Below, piece after piece: positions 53,703 to 62,780 of a stretch of 64,000 nt of DNA; the first letter of the stretch is position 1, and every line of letters starts with the position of its first letter. The stretch is from assembly GCF_024586915.1 (NCBI RefSeq), contig NZ_JANBVS010000001.1, forward strand, positions 248,001-312,000, in the 5' to 3' direction. This DNA is from Bradyrhizobium sp. SRS-191. Its GTDB lineage: Bacteria > Pseudomonadota > Alphaproteobacteria > Rhizobiales > Xanthobacteraceae. Below the pieces are notes generated by a model, which did not search any database, was not told the DNA's origin, and saw nothing but the letters and a program-made list of their open reading frames with translations. Made by a program: the position numbers and the translations under genes.

Positions 53703-54527
53703 ATGCAGTCCACACAGAATGTGCAACAGATCGATCCGGGCGAAATCGGGCTCGCTCCGGAGAAGCCGGAGAAGACCAGCTACGATCAGCTGTACCGCCG
53801 GGTCCTGCGCGAGGTGCTGACCCGGATCGACACGCGGCTGGCGGCGATCGAGAAGCCCGGCGTCGCAGCTGATGCCGCCGCCGCTGCGAGCACGAGCGAC
53901 GCGGCAGGGGTGCAGCGCAGCCGTTGGGCGCGTGTGAAGGTGCCGCTGAGCAAGCTGCGCGGGCGCAACGCGGTGGGTCTCGCATTGCTGGTGCTGCTGG
54001 TCGGCGGGTCCGTGGCGTGGTCGCAGCGCGACGCCGGATCGTCACTGATGGACCGCTGGATGCCCGGCTCCAGCGAGACCTCGCAGGAGGACGCCTCCGC
54101 GCAGCAGCAGGGCAACGAAGACGGCATGATGTCGAATGCTTCGCTGCGGGGCACGGAGGACGGCGCCACCGGCGGCAGTCCGGGCAATCTGATGCAACGC
54201 ATGGCGCGTGACATCGCCGAGCTGCAGCAGGGAATCGAGCAGATCAAGAGCACGCAGGATCAGGCCAGCCGTGATCATACCCGTGCGATCGAGCAGCTGC
54301 AGGCCGGTCAGGACCAGCTGATGCGGCTGGTGTCGCGGATGTCGACTCAGGCCGCGCAGGCGCGCGGCGCGGGCGGGCCCGCGGGCCCGCCGCAGCAGAT
54401 CATCGTGACGCCGCAGCAGCGCACCACGACCGGACTGGCCAGGCCGCAGCCCCAGCAGCAGGGATCGACGATCGGAACGTTCCTAAGCCGCAACACCTCG
54501 GGCATCCAGTCGCCGCTGCCGCGCTGA
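53703..54527 (+). CDS. Membrane/coiled-coil protein, paralogue of 46198
   Basis: The 274-aa product starts MQSTQNVQQIDPGEIGLAPE at ATG 53703 (the frame is open upstream but has low-complexity text). An amphipathic helix (YDQLYRRVLREVLTRIDTRL) is followed by one span (NAVGLALLVLLVGGSVAW, about 92-109) and a Gln/Ser/Gly-rich segment. Then comes a coiled coil (LMQRMARDIAELQQGIEQIK, ASRDHTRAIEQLQAGQDQLM) and a Gln/Pro-rich tail. Compared with the paralogue, the order N-helix, span, coiled coil is identical, while linkers differ. It probably faces the periplasm or cytoplasm as a scaffold. Function unknown. Confidence 0.7.
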   Translation: MQSTQNVQQIDPGEIGLAPEKPEKTSYDQLYRRVLREVLTRIDTRLAAIEKPGVAADAAAAASTSDAAGVQRSRWARVKVPLSKLRGRNAVGLALLVLLVGGSVAWSQRDAGSSLMDRWMPGSSETSQEDASAQQQGNEDGMMSNASLRGTEDGATGGSPGNLMQRMARDIAELQQGIEQIKSTQDQASRDHTRAIEQLQAGQDQLMRLVSRMSTQAAQARGAGGPAGPPQQIIVTPQQRTTTGLARPQPQQQGSTIGTFLSRNTSGIQSPLPR

Positions 54528-54575
54528 TTGGGACGATCGGCAGCGGACGTCGCCGCTGCCGATTCGATTGGCTCG

Positions 54576-55475
54576 CTATGAGCAGCGGTGCACCCGGCCG
54601 TCGTAGCCGTGATACGTGCCGCTCTCGGCGTCATAGGTGCGGAAGCTCTTGCAGTCACGGCCGCTCCGCCGCGCGTGGTGCTTCTTTTCGTCCCTCTCGC
54701 TCTTGGCCTTGGCGCGGTGCTTGTGCTTGGCCGGCTTGTCGTCGTCGTGCGCATGCTCGCGTTGGCGATGCGTCTTGGTCTTGTCCGATGCGCCGGCTGC
54801 ATCCTGCTTCTCGCCGGCCTTCTGCGGTGCGGCGGACGGGGTGACTGCAGCGGGAGCCGCGACCACCGGTTCAGCCTTCTTGACCTCGGCCGGAGCGACG
54901 GCCGGCTTGCTGCTTTCGGCGGCCTTCTCGTCGGATTTGGCCTCGGCTTTTTCAGGCGCGGTCGCGTCCTTGGCGGCGGCGGGCGCCGGAGCCGCAGGCG
55001 TCACCTCGGTGACGGCCGGCTTCTGGCTTGCATCCGGCTCGGGCTTTGTCTCCGTCTTCGGCTCAGCCTTGAGCTCAGGCTTCGCCTCAGAAGAGATGGC
55101 CTCGGACTTGGCTTCAGACTTGGGCTCGGCCTTAGCCTCGGCCTTGGGCTCGTCCTTGGATTCGGCCGGCTTGGCTTCAGCGGCGCTCTCCGTCGGCGCC
55201 GGCTTCTCGGTAGCGGCCTTCTCCGGCTCCGCTGCGGCAGCGGCCGGCTTTTCGACCGCCTGCTCTGCCGGCTTGTCGACCGGCTTGGCCTCGATGGCGG
55301 CGGGCTTCTGATCGGCCTCGGCGGGCTTATCGGCAGCTGTGGCCGCGGGCTGCTCCGCGGCCGGTTTGGCCGCATCGCTCTGCGCGCTGGCAGAGCTCCC
55401 GATCGCGCCGAGGACACAGAACAGAACGCCAGCGCACACACGGCCGACAGGCGAACGAACGACAGATACTGACAT
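54576..55475 (-). CDS. Exported Ala/Lys/Glu/Pro-rich protein with BA14K-type C-terminus
   Basis: The 299-aa product starts ATG 55475 with a signal peptide (VCAGVLFCVLGAIGSSASAQ). Residues about 35-200 are low-complexity, with many KPAE, AEAKAEPK and EPK units, making an extended charged linker. A His/Lys/Arg-rich stretch (HRQREHAHDDDKPAKHKHRA) follows. The end, CKSFRTYDAESGTYHGYDGR followed by VHRC, matches the BA14K motif found in rhizobial surface and immunoreactive proteins. The linker may span the periplasm or peptidoglycan. The repeat region is mutable. Confidence 0.75.
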   Translation of the reverse strand: MSVSVVRSPVGRVCAGVLFCVLGAIGSSASAQSDAAKPAAEQPAATAADKPAEADQKPAAIEAKPVDKPAEQAVEKPAAAAAEPEKAATEKPAPTESAAEAKPAESKDEPKAEAKAEPKSEAKSEAISSEAKPELKAEPKTETKPEPDASQKPAVTEVTPAAPAPAAAKDATAPEKAEAKSDEKAAESSKPAVAPAEVKKAEPVVAAPAAVTPSAAPQKAGEKQDAAGASDKTKTHRQREHAHDDDKPAKHKHRAKAKSERDEKKHHARRSGRDCKSFRTYDAESGTYHGYDGRVHRCS

Positions 55476-55648
55476 GGACAACGGTCTCACTGGTGGATCA
55501 CGCCGTCACCGTCTACGTCAATTCGGCTGACCTTTCTCCTCCAAATCGTCGCTCGCGCAAAATCGCCGCACATGGTGTGCCTTGCGCACCATTGCTGCGC
55601 AATTTCAGCGCGAAAACGAGGCGAGGTCATCGCGCTCCGGTGGCGCGC

Positions 55649-57109
55649 TCAGGCGCTGACGGCGTTGCGCGTGATCACGTGGCGATAATAGGAGGCGCTC
55701 AGCTTCGGCGTGCGCACCTGGGTGTCGAAGTCGACATGGTAGACGCCGAAGCGCTGCTTGTAGCCGAACACCCACTCGAAATTGTCGAGCAGGCTCCACA
55801 GGAAGTAGCCCTTCACGGGCACGCCTTCCGACGTCGCGCGCTGCAGCTGCGCCAGATAGTTGCGCAGATACATCACGCGGTCGAGGTCATGGACCTTGCC
55901 GTCCGCCGTCAGCTTGTCGTCCGACGAAGTGCCGTTCTCGGTGATGTAGATGGTCTTCAGACTCCAGATCTTGGCGGCGAGCTTCGGCACCCAATAGGCG
56001 GTCTCCGGCCCGACCAGCAGCCACGGCGAGCTCATATGCGGGAACGAGGCCGGCATCGGCAGCACGTCGAATCCCGGCGCGCGGTCTGACGCCACGACAT
56101 AGGCCTGCGGGGCATAGATGTTGAGGCCGACGAAATCGACCGGCGCCGCGATCGTCTTCAGTTCGTCCGCGGTGAAGATCGGCGCATCCTTGCCGGACCA
56201 GGCCAGGAAGCCCTCGGTGTAGCGGCCCTCGAGGATGACGTTGAGGAAGCCGGCATTCATCTCGCGCGTCGCGATCTCGGCGGCGCGGATGTTCTCCGCG
56301 GTGTCGATCGCCGGCAGGCACGCCGTGATGTTCTCGGCCATGCCGACACGGGTGCCGGCCCGCCCCTGGGCGCGGATCGCCTGCACGGCGAGGCCATGCG
56401 CAAGGGCCACGTGATGGCGGGCCTGGTTGACCTCCTGCGGCGGCAGCTTCAGCCCGGGCGCGTCCATGCCGAGGCCATAGCCGAACGGGATGAACCGCCC
56501 GCATTCGTTGATGGTGAAGATGGTCTTCACCCGGTCGCTGAGATGCTGCGCCACGTAACCCGCATAGTGCGCGAACGCCTTTGCGGTTTCCGCCGAGCGC
56601 CAGCCCCCGATGCGGTCCTGCAGCGCCTGCGGCAGGTCCCAGTGATAGAGCGTCGCATAGGGCGCGATGCCGTTGGCGAGCAGCTCGTCGACGAGGCGAT
56701 TGTAGAAGTCCAGTCCCTTCGGATTGGGCGTCAGCCCGCCATCGGGAAACAGCCGCGGCCAGGCGATCGAGAAGCGATAGGCGCGGCAGCCGAGCTCCTT
56801 GATCAGCCGCACGTCCTCCTTGTAGCGATTGTAGTGATCGCAGGCGACGTCGCCGGTGCTGGCGTCCTCGATGTTGCCCTGAATGCGCGTGAACACGTCC
56901 CAGATCGACGGCCCGCGGCCATCGGCGGTGGCGCCGCCCTCGATCTGGTAGGACGAGGTGGCCGTGCCCCAGACGAAATCGGCTGGGAAACGGCGATCGA
57001 CATCGTCCCTCACGGCGGCCTCCTCCGCTTGCGCCGGCACATTGGCCGCCCCGAGGGCAGCCAGTCCGGCCAGCTTCGCAAGATCACGGCGGGAGACGTC
57101 GTTCGGCAT
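55649..57109 (-). CDS. Tat-exported GH1 family beta-glucosidase
   Basis: The 486-aa enzyme starts MPNDVSRRDLAKLAGLAALG, a twin-arginine-type leader ending near VPAQA. The GH1 barrel follows: FPADFVWGTATSSYQIEGGA, YRFSIAWPRLFPDG, YATLYHWDLPQAL. The acid/base motif is TINECG (Glu202), where the family usually has NEP, so Cys replaces Pro. The nucleophile is in YITENG (Glu391). It hydrolyses terminal beta-glucosides (or related sugars) outside the cytoplasm, unusual for GH1 enzymes, most of which are cytoplasmic. No transporter for its product is adjacent. The gene is isolated by about 175 bp on each side. Confidence 0.9.
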   Translation of the reverse strand: MPNDVSRRDLAKLAGLAALGAANVPAQAEEAAVRDDVDRRFPADFVWGTATSSYQIEGGATADGRGPSIWDVFTRIQGNIEDASTGDVACDHYNRYKEDVRLIKELGCRAYRFSIAWPRLFPDGGLTPNPKGLDFYNRLVDELLANGIAPYATLYHWDLPQALQDRIGGWRSAETAKAFAHYAGYVAQHLSDRVKTIFTINECGRFIPFGYGLGMDAPGLKLPPQEVNQARHHVALAHGLAVQAIRAQGRAGTRVGMAENITACLPAIDTAENIRAAEIATREMNAGFLNVILEGRYTEGFLAWSGKDAPIFTADELKTIAAPVDFVGLNIYAPQAYVVASDRAPGFDVLPMPASFPHMSSPWLLVGPETAYWVPKLAAKIWSLKTIYITENGTSSDDKLTADGKVHDLDRVMYLRNYLAQLQRATSEGVPVKGYFLWSLLDNFEWVFGYKQRFGVYHVDFDTQVRTPKLSASYYRHVITRNAVSA

Positions 57110-57303
57110 TGATGAACCTCAAACCTCTGGTCTTTTCACCCCCAGCCCGGCGGGTCGACCCCATCAGGAACCACATCTTGGCGCCAATTTGAACCTTTGG
57201 AGCCCGCCGAAATGAAGTTACAGTTTCAGCGTGCCCTCAGAAGATGCTTCCACTGCGCAGTGCATCGCTCGACAGCGCAGCGGGATACCCGTATTTTCGC
57301 GCC

Positions 57304-57954
57304 ATGACCGATCACGAACACCATCACGACCATCATCACGATCACTCGGAATTGTCCGAGACGGATCTCCGCGTCCGGGCGCTGGAAAGCATCCTCATCG
57401 AGAAGGGCTACCTCGATCCCGCCGCGCTCGATGTCCTGATCGAGACCTATGAAAGCAAGGTCGGCCCCCGCAACGGTGCGCGGGTGGTGGCGCGGGCCTG
57501 GACCGACCCGGCCTTCCGGGACCGGCTGCTCAAGGATGCCACGCCGGCGATCGGCGAGCTCGGCTATGCCGGGCGCCAGGGCGAACACATCGTCACCGTC
57601 GAGAATACGCCGGAGCTGCACAACATGGTCGTTTGCACGCTGTGCTCCTGCTATCCGTGGCCGGTGCTCGGCCTGCCGCCGGTCTGGTACAAATCGGCGC
57701 CCTATCGCGCCAAGGCGGTGAAGGACCCGCGCGGCGTGCTCCGTGATTTCGGCTTCGAGCTGCCGGCGACGACCAAGATCAGGGTCTGGGATTCGACCGC
57801 GGAGGTCCGTTATTTCGTGCTGCCGATGCGCCCCGAAGGCACCGAGGGCTGGAGCGAGGACGAGCTCGCCGAACTCGTCACCCGCGACAGCATGATCGGC
57901 ACCGGCCTGCCGAAGCGGCCCGATCAGGTGCAGCGCTCCGAGGGGACATCCTGA
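57304..57954 (+). CDS. nthA: Nitrile hydratase alpha subunit, cobalt-type, His-rich N-terminus
   Basis: The 216-aa subunit starts [20 protein letters not shown], with nine histidines in the first 14 residues. The metal motif VCTLCSC (Cys111-Cys116) carries Thr at the second position, the mark of cobalt-type enzymes (Fe-type has Ser). Other motifs: [20 protein letters not shown] and [20 protein letters not shown]. With NthB it hydrates nitriles to amides. The His-rich head may hold cobalt or nickel for insertion. nthB begins at the overlapping ATG (TGATG) and the activator follows, so the three are one operon. Confidence 0.95.
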   Translation: MTDHEHHHDHHHDHSELSETDLRVRALESILIEKGYLDPAALDVLIETYESKVGPRNGARVVARAWTDPAFRDRLLKDATPAIGELGYAGRQGEHIVTVENTPELHNMVVCTLCSCYPWPVLGLPPVWYKSAPYRAKAVKDPRGVLRDFGFELPATTKIRVWDSTAEVRYFVLPMRPEGTEGWSEDELAELVTRDSMIGTGLPKRPDQVQRSEGTS

Positions 57955-58613
57955 TGGACGGCGCGCACGACATGGGCGGTGTCGCCGGCTTCGGCCCGGT
58001 CCGCCCCGAACCGAACGAGCCGGTGTTTCACGCCGAGTGGGAGCGCCGCGCGCTTGCGATCACGCTGGCGATGGCCCTGCCCGGCGGCTGGAACATCGAC
58101 ACGTCGCGCTTCGCGCGCGAGAATCGGCCTGCCGATGATTACCTCGGCATGAGCTACTACCAGATCTGGCTTGCAGGTCTCGAGCGCCTGATGCAGGACC
58201 GCCATCTGGTCGAGGCGGATGAGCTCGCCGCCGGCAAGGTGCTGCATCCGGCGAAACCAGTCGCGAAGATCCTCACCGCCGATGAGGTGCCCGCGGTGCT
58301 GCGCCGGGGCGGTCCGACCGAACGTCCTGCAAGCCAGCCTGCGCTGTTCGCCGTCGGCGACCGCGTGCGCGCCAAGGACATCCATCCGCCGACGCATATC
58401 CGTCTGCCGCGCTATGTGCGCGGCCATGTCGGGCGCATCGAGGCTGTCAGGGGCGTGCATGTCTTCCCGGACAGCAACGCGCATGGCCATGGCGAGGACC
58501 CGCAATGGCTCTACACGGTGTCGTTCAACGGCACCGAGCTGTGGGCCGATGCGCCCGATCCGCTGCTGGAAGTGACGGTCGACGCCTTCGAGCCGTATCT
58601 GGAGCGCGCATGA
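57954..58613 (+). CDS. nthB: Nitrile hydratase beta subunit
   Basis: The 219-aa subunit starts [20 protein letters not shown], a highly conserved NthB opening. It continues with FHAEWERRALAITLAMALPG, YYQIWLAGLERLM, and the C-terminal SH3-like barrel (ALFAVGDRVRAKDIHPPTHI, RLPRYVRGHVGRIEAV). It shapes the active-site tunnel and contacts the alpha-subunit metal. Start overlaps nthA by one base, end overlaps the activator by 4 bp. Confidence 0.95.
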   Translation: MDGAHDMGGVAGFGPVRPEPNEPVFHAEWERRALAITLAMALPGGWNIDTSRFARENRPADDYLGMSYYQIWLAGLERLMQDRHLVEADELAAGKVLHPAKPVAKILTADEVPAVLRRGGPTERPASQPALFAVGDRVRAKDIHPPTHIRLPRYVRGHVGRIEAVRGVHVFPDSNAHGHGEDPQWLYTVSFNGTELWADAPDPLLEVTVDAFEPYLERA

Positions 58614-58999
58614 TGTCGGCGGATCGTGACGCTGCGCTGGAGGCGACACGCGCCCTCCCCGGCATTCCCGTCGACGCCGACGGGCCGGTGTTTCGCGAAC
58701 CCTGGGAGGCGCACGCCTTCGCAATGGCGGTGACGCTGCACGCGCGCGGCCTGTTCAGCTGGCCGGAATGGGCCGCGGCGCTCGCCGAGGAGATTTCCCA
58801 CGCCCAAGCTGCGGGAGATGCCGACTGCGGCGACACCTATTACCGGCATTGGCTCGCGACCTTGGAGCGACTGGTGGCCGAGAAGGGCGTCACCAATTCC
58901 GCCACCCTCGCCCGCTACCGTGAGGCCTGGGACCACGCCGCCGACCGCACCCCGCATGGCAAGCCGATCGAGCTGCGGCCGGAGGACTTCGCCGGCTGA
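58610..58999 (+). CDS. Nitrile hydratase activator/accessory protein
   Basis: The 129-aa product starts ATG 58610 (ATG 58613 is a near alternative), overlapping nthB. It resembles the N-terminal half of NthB (FREPWEAHAFAMAVTLHARG, FSWPEWAAALAEEI, YYRHWLATLERLVAEKGVTN), the hallmark of the cobalt-enzyme activator (P14K/NhlE type) that exchanges cobalt-loaded alpha subunit into the enzyme. Function is inferred by family and by position right after nthAB. A cobalt permease is not present within the window. Confidence 0.88.
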   Translation: MMSADRDAALEATRALPGIPVDADGPVFREPWEAHAFAMAVTLHARGLFSWPEWAAALAEEISHAQAAGDADCGDTYYRHWLATLERLVAEKGVTNSATLARYREAWDHAADRTPHGKPIELRPEDFAG

Positions 59000-59168
59000 G
59001 CCCGTCATCGTTAAGCGTGCGTGACCAGCTTGCGCGGCATTTGACCGTCTCGGCTTAACGGCCGGGTATGCATGATGCGAAGAGCCGTATTCCCGCGAAA
59101 TTGAACGTTCATCAGTCCATCCGTAGCGTCCCGCGCATCTTCTTTGATGGAGTTGAGGGGACGTCGAA

Positions 59169-60008
59169 ATGCCTGCGTCAGAGTCTTTCGCTGCGATCGT
59201 CGACACGCTCGCCAGCGTGCGTCAGGACTACCACGAGAAGCTCAAATCGATCCCGCAATACGAGGCCTTCCTGCTGATCGAAAGCTCGACCGAGAAGGCG
59301 GCTGGCGCCCTGCACGGCACCCCCGCGTCATCGTCGTCGATCGCGACCGACGTGATCGACTCGCTGCAATATGCGCGCACCCGATTCGAGCAGCACATGG
59401 CCTCGATCCCGGAGTACCGCGTGCTCGTGGCGATCGACAAGGTGATCAAGGAAATCTCGCAGCACCTCGGCCTCGCCGCCAGCGACGACGCGGCGCCGGC
59501 GCCGAGCACGCCTGCGGCATCCGATCAGCCCGCGCCTGAGGCTACCGTCGCATCCGACGAAGCGAACGAGACCGCGTCCGTCACGGAGGCCGTCGCCGAG
59601 CCCGAGGTTGCGCAGGAGAGCGGCGACGGCGAAGCGGTCGAGGTCGCCGACGAGCCTGCCGCCGCCGAAGCTGCGGACGCAGCTGCGGACGCCGAGGCCA
59701 ACGCAGAGGTGGAGGCTGACGCAGACGCAGAGGTTGCCGCGGAAGCAGAGGCGCCGACACTGCGCGTGGTCGAAGCCAAGTCGCCGTCGATCGTGCCCGC
59801 CGATCACGCCGAGGATGACGACATCGTCGTGCTCAATGCGCCGGCCTGGGAGAAGAGCGGCAAGGACGCCAAGGACGATATCACCGCACGTCTCGCCGCC
59901 CAGGCAGCCTCCGCTGCCGCCAACGAAGCCGCGGACCAGCATGACGACGCCGACGCCGATCTCGTGATCGTCAGCAGGCGCGAGCCGTCCGACCACGAGG
60001 CCGCCTGA
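59169..60008 (+). CDS. Acidic Ala/Glu-rich protein of unknown function
   Basis: The 279-aa product starts MPASESFAAIVDTLASVRQD. The N-terminal 105 residues form a helical domain with two related halves (YHEKLKSIPQYEAFLLIESS and FEQHMASIPEYRVLVAIDKV). Residues about 110-200 are an acidic Ala/Glu/Asp/Val repeat (ADAAADAEANAEVEADADAE), and the end has DDDIVVLNAPAWE and DADLVIVSRREP, two similar strand-like words. Its theoretical charge is strongly negative. It is not secreted by visible signal. Function unknown; a terminator follows. Confidence 0.68.
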   Translation: MPASESFAAIVDTLASVRQDYHEKLKSIPQYEAFLLIESSTEKAAGALHGTPASSSSIATDVIDSLQYARTRFEQHMASIPEYRVLVAIDKVIKEISQHLGLAASDDAAPAPSTPAASDQPAPEATVASDEANETASVTEAVAEPEVAQESGDGEAVEVADEPAAAEAADAAADAEANAEVEADADAEVAAEAEAPTLRVVEAKSPSIVPADHAEDDDIVVLNAPAWEKSGKDAKDDITARLAAQAASAAANEAADQHDDADADLVIVSRREPSDHEAA

Positions 60009-60035
60009 CCTCGTCACGCGATCATCGACGATCCG

Positions 60036-60064
60036 AGCGGGGCCGTACGGCCCCGCTTTTTTTT
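60036..60064 (+). terminator. Rho-independent terminator
   Basis: AGCGGGGCCGTACGGCCCCGCT, a perfect 22-bp palindrome with a GC stem, is followed by eight T residues (60057-60064). It ends the transcript of the gene at 59169-60008 and overlaps the last bases of the convergent queC. Confidence 0.9.
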
Positions 60065-60779
60065 AGGACGATCCGCCGACGGCGATGTACTCGCGCCAGC
60101 CTCGCGCGCGCAGCTCGCAGGCGGGACATTGACCGCAGCCATAGCCCCATTCGTGCCGTGCGCCGCGCTCGCCGAGATAACAGGTGTGCGACTGGTCGCG
60201 GATGAGATCGACCAGGCCGCGGCCGCCGAGATCGTAGGCAAGCTGCCAGGTCGATGCCTTCGACAGCCACATCAGCGGCGTGTGCAGCTCGAACGGCTGG
60301 GCCATGCCGAGGCTCAACGCGTTCTGCAGCGCCTTGATGGTCTCGTCGCGGCAATCCGGATAGCCGGAATAGTCGGTCTCGCACATGCCGCCGACGATGT
60401 GACGGATGCCGCGCCGATAGGCCAAGGCGGCGGCGAAGGTGAGAAAGACGAGGTTGCGGCCCGGCACGAAGGTGTTGGGCAGTCCGTCGGCGCCCATCTC
60501 GATGGCGACGTCGCGCGTCAGCGCGGTCTCGGAGATCGAGGCCAATGTCGGGATGTCCAGCGTGTGGCTGTCGCCGAGCTTGTCCGCCCACTCGGGGCGC
60601 AACTGCGCGAGGCCGTCCACCAGTCGGGCGCGGCAATCCAGCTCGACCGCATGACGCTGCCCGTAGGCGAAACCGATCGTCTCGACGCGCGCGAAGCGGT
60701 CGAGGGCCCAGGCCAGGCAGGTCGTGGAATCCTGCCCGCCGGAGAACAGCACCAGGGCCGTTGCATCCTGCTCAATCAT
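60063..60779 (-). CDS. queC: 7-cyano-7-deazaguanine synthase
   Basis: The 238-aa enzyme has the PP-loop [20 protein letters not shown] (SGGQDS at 13-18), the YGQRHAVEL motif and a zinc site made of Cys residues in [20 protein letters not shown] (Cys...CxxC) plus the following Cys. It converts 7-carboxy-7-deazaguanine to preQ0 for queuosine in tRNA (or for deazaguanine DNA modification). The stop codon overlaps the terminator T-run. It is followed by a divergent mazG. Confidence 0.95.
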   Translation of the reverse strand: MIEQDATALVLFSGGQDSTTCLAWALDRFARVETIGFAYGQRHAVELDCRARLVDGLAQLRPEWADKLGDSHTLDIPTLASISETALTRDVAIEMGADGLPNTFVPGRNLVFLTFAAALAYRRGIRHIVGGMCETDYSGYPDCRDETIKALQNALSLGMAQPFELHTPLMWLSKASTWQLAYDLGGRGLVDLIRDQSHTCYLGERGARHEWGYGCGQCPACELRARGWREYIAVGGSS

Positions 60780-60912
60780 GGGCTCCGCTTAGCACCATCA
60801 CCCGGTCCGGCCAACCCGTCGGAGGCGACCGCGTTCCGGCCGTTTTTGCTGGGACGCGGTCGCCCCTTGAGGCATACAAGGCGCGATCCGAGGACGCTGC
60901 CAGGACCTGCCC

Positions 60913-61731
60913 ATGACCCCTTCCCGCGACATCTCCCGCCTCATCGAGATCATGGCCGCGCTGCGCACGCCCGTGACCGGCTGCCCGTGGGACGTCGAGC
61001 AGACCTTCCAGACCATCGCGCCCTACACGATCGAGGAAGCCTATGAGGTCGCGGATGCGATCACGCGCGAGGATCTCGACGATCTGCGCGAGGAGCTCGG
61101 CGATCTCCTGCTGCAGGTGATCTACCATGCCCGCATCGCCGAGGAGCAAGGCGCGTTCGCCTTCGGCGACGTTGTCGAGGGCATCACGAAGAAGATGATC
61201 CGCCGCCATCCGCATGTCTTCCCGGACAAGGACGGCAATGTCACCCAGCCCACCAAGGGCACCTGGGACCGGATCAAGGCCGAGGAGAAGGCCGAGCGCG
61301 CGGCGCGCCGGCCGCCCGAGGAGCAACCGAGCAATTCGTCGCTGCTGTCGGGCGTCAAGGCTGGACAGCCCGCGCTGGTGCGCGCGATGGAGTTGCAGAA
61401 GAAGGCGGCGACGGTCGGCTTCGACTGGAACGATCCGCGCGCGGTGCTTCAGAAGATCCGCGAGGAGGCTGACGAGATCGAGGTCGCGCTCGACAACAAG
61501 GATGCGACCGAGTTCTCCGCAGAGACCGGCGACCTGCTGTTCGCGCTGGTCAACCTCGCCCGTCACGCCGAAGTCGACCCGGAGACGGCCCTGCGCGGCA
61601 CCAACGCCAAGTTCGAGCGCCGCTTCGCCCATATCGAGCGCGCCCTCGCCGCCAAGGGCCGCACGCTTGAAGAAGCTTCGCTCGATGAGATGGACGAGCT
61701 TTGGAACGAGGCCAAGACGCTGGAGAAGTAG
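60913..61731 (+). CDS. mazG: Nucleoside triphosphate pyrophosphohydrolase MazG
   Basis: The 272-aa protein has two MazG folds. The first shows CPWDVEQTFQTIAPYTIEEA, EEAYEVADAITREDLDDLRE and EELGDLLLQVIYHARIAEEQ, with the EExxE/ExxD metal sites. A second domain contains VLQKIREEADEIEVALDNKD and ETGDLLFALVNLARHAEVDP. It hydrolyses (d)NTPs to NMP and pyrophosphate, a sanitising and stringent-response function. It ends 21 bp before the convergent LysR gene. Confidence 0.95.
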   Translation: MTPSRDISRLIEIMAALRTPVTGCPWDVEQTFQTIAPYTIEEAYEVADAITREDLDDLREELGDLLLQVIYHARIAEEQGAFAFGDVVEGITKKMIRRHPHVFPDKDGNVTQPTKGTWDRIKAEEKAERAARRPPEEQPSNSSLLSGVKAGQPALVRAMELQKKAATVGFDWNDPRAVLQKIREEADEIEVALDNKDATEFSAETGDLLFALVNLARHAEVDPETALRGTNAKFERRFAHIERALAAKGRTLEEASLDEMDELWNEAKTLEK

Positions 61732-61752
61732 TCTCCCTCCCCGACGCCGAGA

Positions 61753-62655
61753 TCAGCCGGCTTTGGTGGACAGCGTCCGCTTGGCAATCTCCACGAAGCG
61801 TTGCGCTGCCGGCGACAAGCCGAAGTCGGCGCGGCTCAGCAGCGAGACATGCCGGGAGATCGTCGGCTGCGAGAGCGGGATCGCGGCGAGCATCGGGAAT
61901 TGGGTCTTCGGCAGCATGTGTGCGGGCAGGATGCTCAGCCCTGCGCCTTCGGCAGTGAGGGCCAGCGCCGTGGTGATCAACGACACTTCCCAGGCCGGCT
62001 TCAGCGCGCGCCCGGTCTCGGCCAGCGCGTCGTCGATCTGGCCGCGAATGCGCGTGCCGCGACGCATCGTGATCAGGTCGGAGCTCATGATGCTGTCCCA
62101 GGTCAGCCGGCGGTGTTTTTCGAACCGGCCGTCTCTGACGCCGATGGCTGACAGCGGGCTCTGCATCAGCGGCTCGACCCGCACTTCCGGCACGCCCTCG
62201 TCCTCGACACTGCCCAGGCCGAACTCGGCCTGCCCGGCCATCACGATCGCAAAGAGCTCGTCCGGCGCGACGTCGCGCAGATCGATGCTCACCTCGGGAT
62301 GCCGCGAGCGGAACGTCGCGAACACCCGGGGAAGCAGCGCCGAGGCGACGCCTGCCGACACTGCGATCGAGATGCGGCCGGTCTTGATCTCGGCGAGGTC
62401 GCGCATCCGCTGCGACAGCCCCTGCGCGCCGGCCAGGATACGCTCGGCGGCCGTGATCGCCTCGCGGCAGGCCGCGGTCGGGTGCAGCGCCCGCGTGGTT
62501 CGGTCGAACAGCTTGAGCTGAAAATTCTCCTCGATCTGCCGGATCAGCAGGCTGATCGCCGACTGCGTGACGCGCAGCTCCGCGGCCGCCTTGGTGATGC
62601 TGCCGAGCCGATACACCAGGACCAGGGCCTCCAATTGCCGCAGGGTCGGGGGCAT
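61753..62655 (-). CDS. LysR-family transcription regulator
   Basis: The 300-aa protein has the N-terminal HTH (LRQLEALVLVYRLGSITKAA, then AELRVTQSAISLLIRQIEEN and LKLFDRTTR) and an effector-binding domain of two Rossmann-like subdomains (GRISIAVSAGVASALLPRVF, LSAIGVRDGRFEKH). The start is ATG 62655. It is transcribed away from the MFS transporter gene starting at 62781, so it probably controls that transporter and its own gene from the 125-bp intergenic region. Confidence 0.9.
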   Translation of the reverse strand: MPPTLRQLEALVLVYRLGSITKAAAELRVTQSAISLLIRQIEENFQLKLFDRTTRALHPTAACREAITAAERILAGAQGLSQRMRDLAEIKTGRISIAVSAGVASALLPRVFATFRSRHPEVSIDLRDVAPDELFAIVMAGQAEFGLGSVEDEGVPEVRVEPLMQSPLSAIGVRDGRFEKHRRLTWDSIMSSDLITMRRGTRIRGQIDDALAETGRALKPAWEVSLITTALALTAEGAGLSILPAHMLPKTQFPMLAAIPLSQPTISRHVSLLSRADFGLSPAAQRFVEIAKRTLSTKAG

Positions 62656-62780
62656 AAGCTTTCCTCATGAATGAATGAGAATTTTGTGGCTAATCGAAAG
62701 AGTTTGAACATGCAACATATTTGCAAACAGCCGGCGCCACCGAGGACGTCAGGTAACAACAAGGTCACGGGGAGGGACAA

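Noticed and set aside
54588..55472. Plus-strand frame opposite the KPAE-rich gene, Leu/Gly/Arg-rich
   Set aside because: Complement of a Lys/Ala/Glu repeat gives an artificial Leu/Gly/Ser repeat that resembles a membrane protein; it has no start signal.
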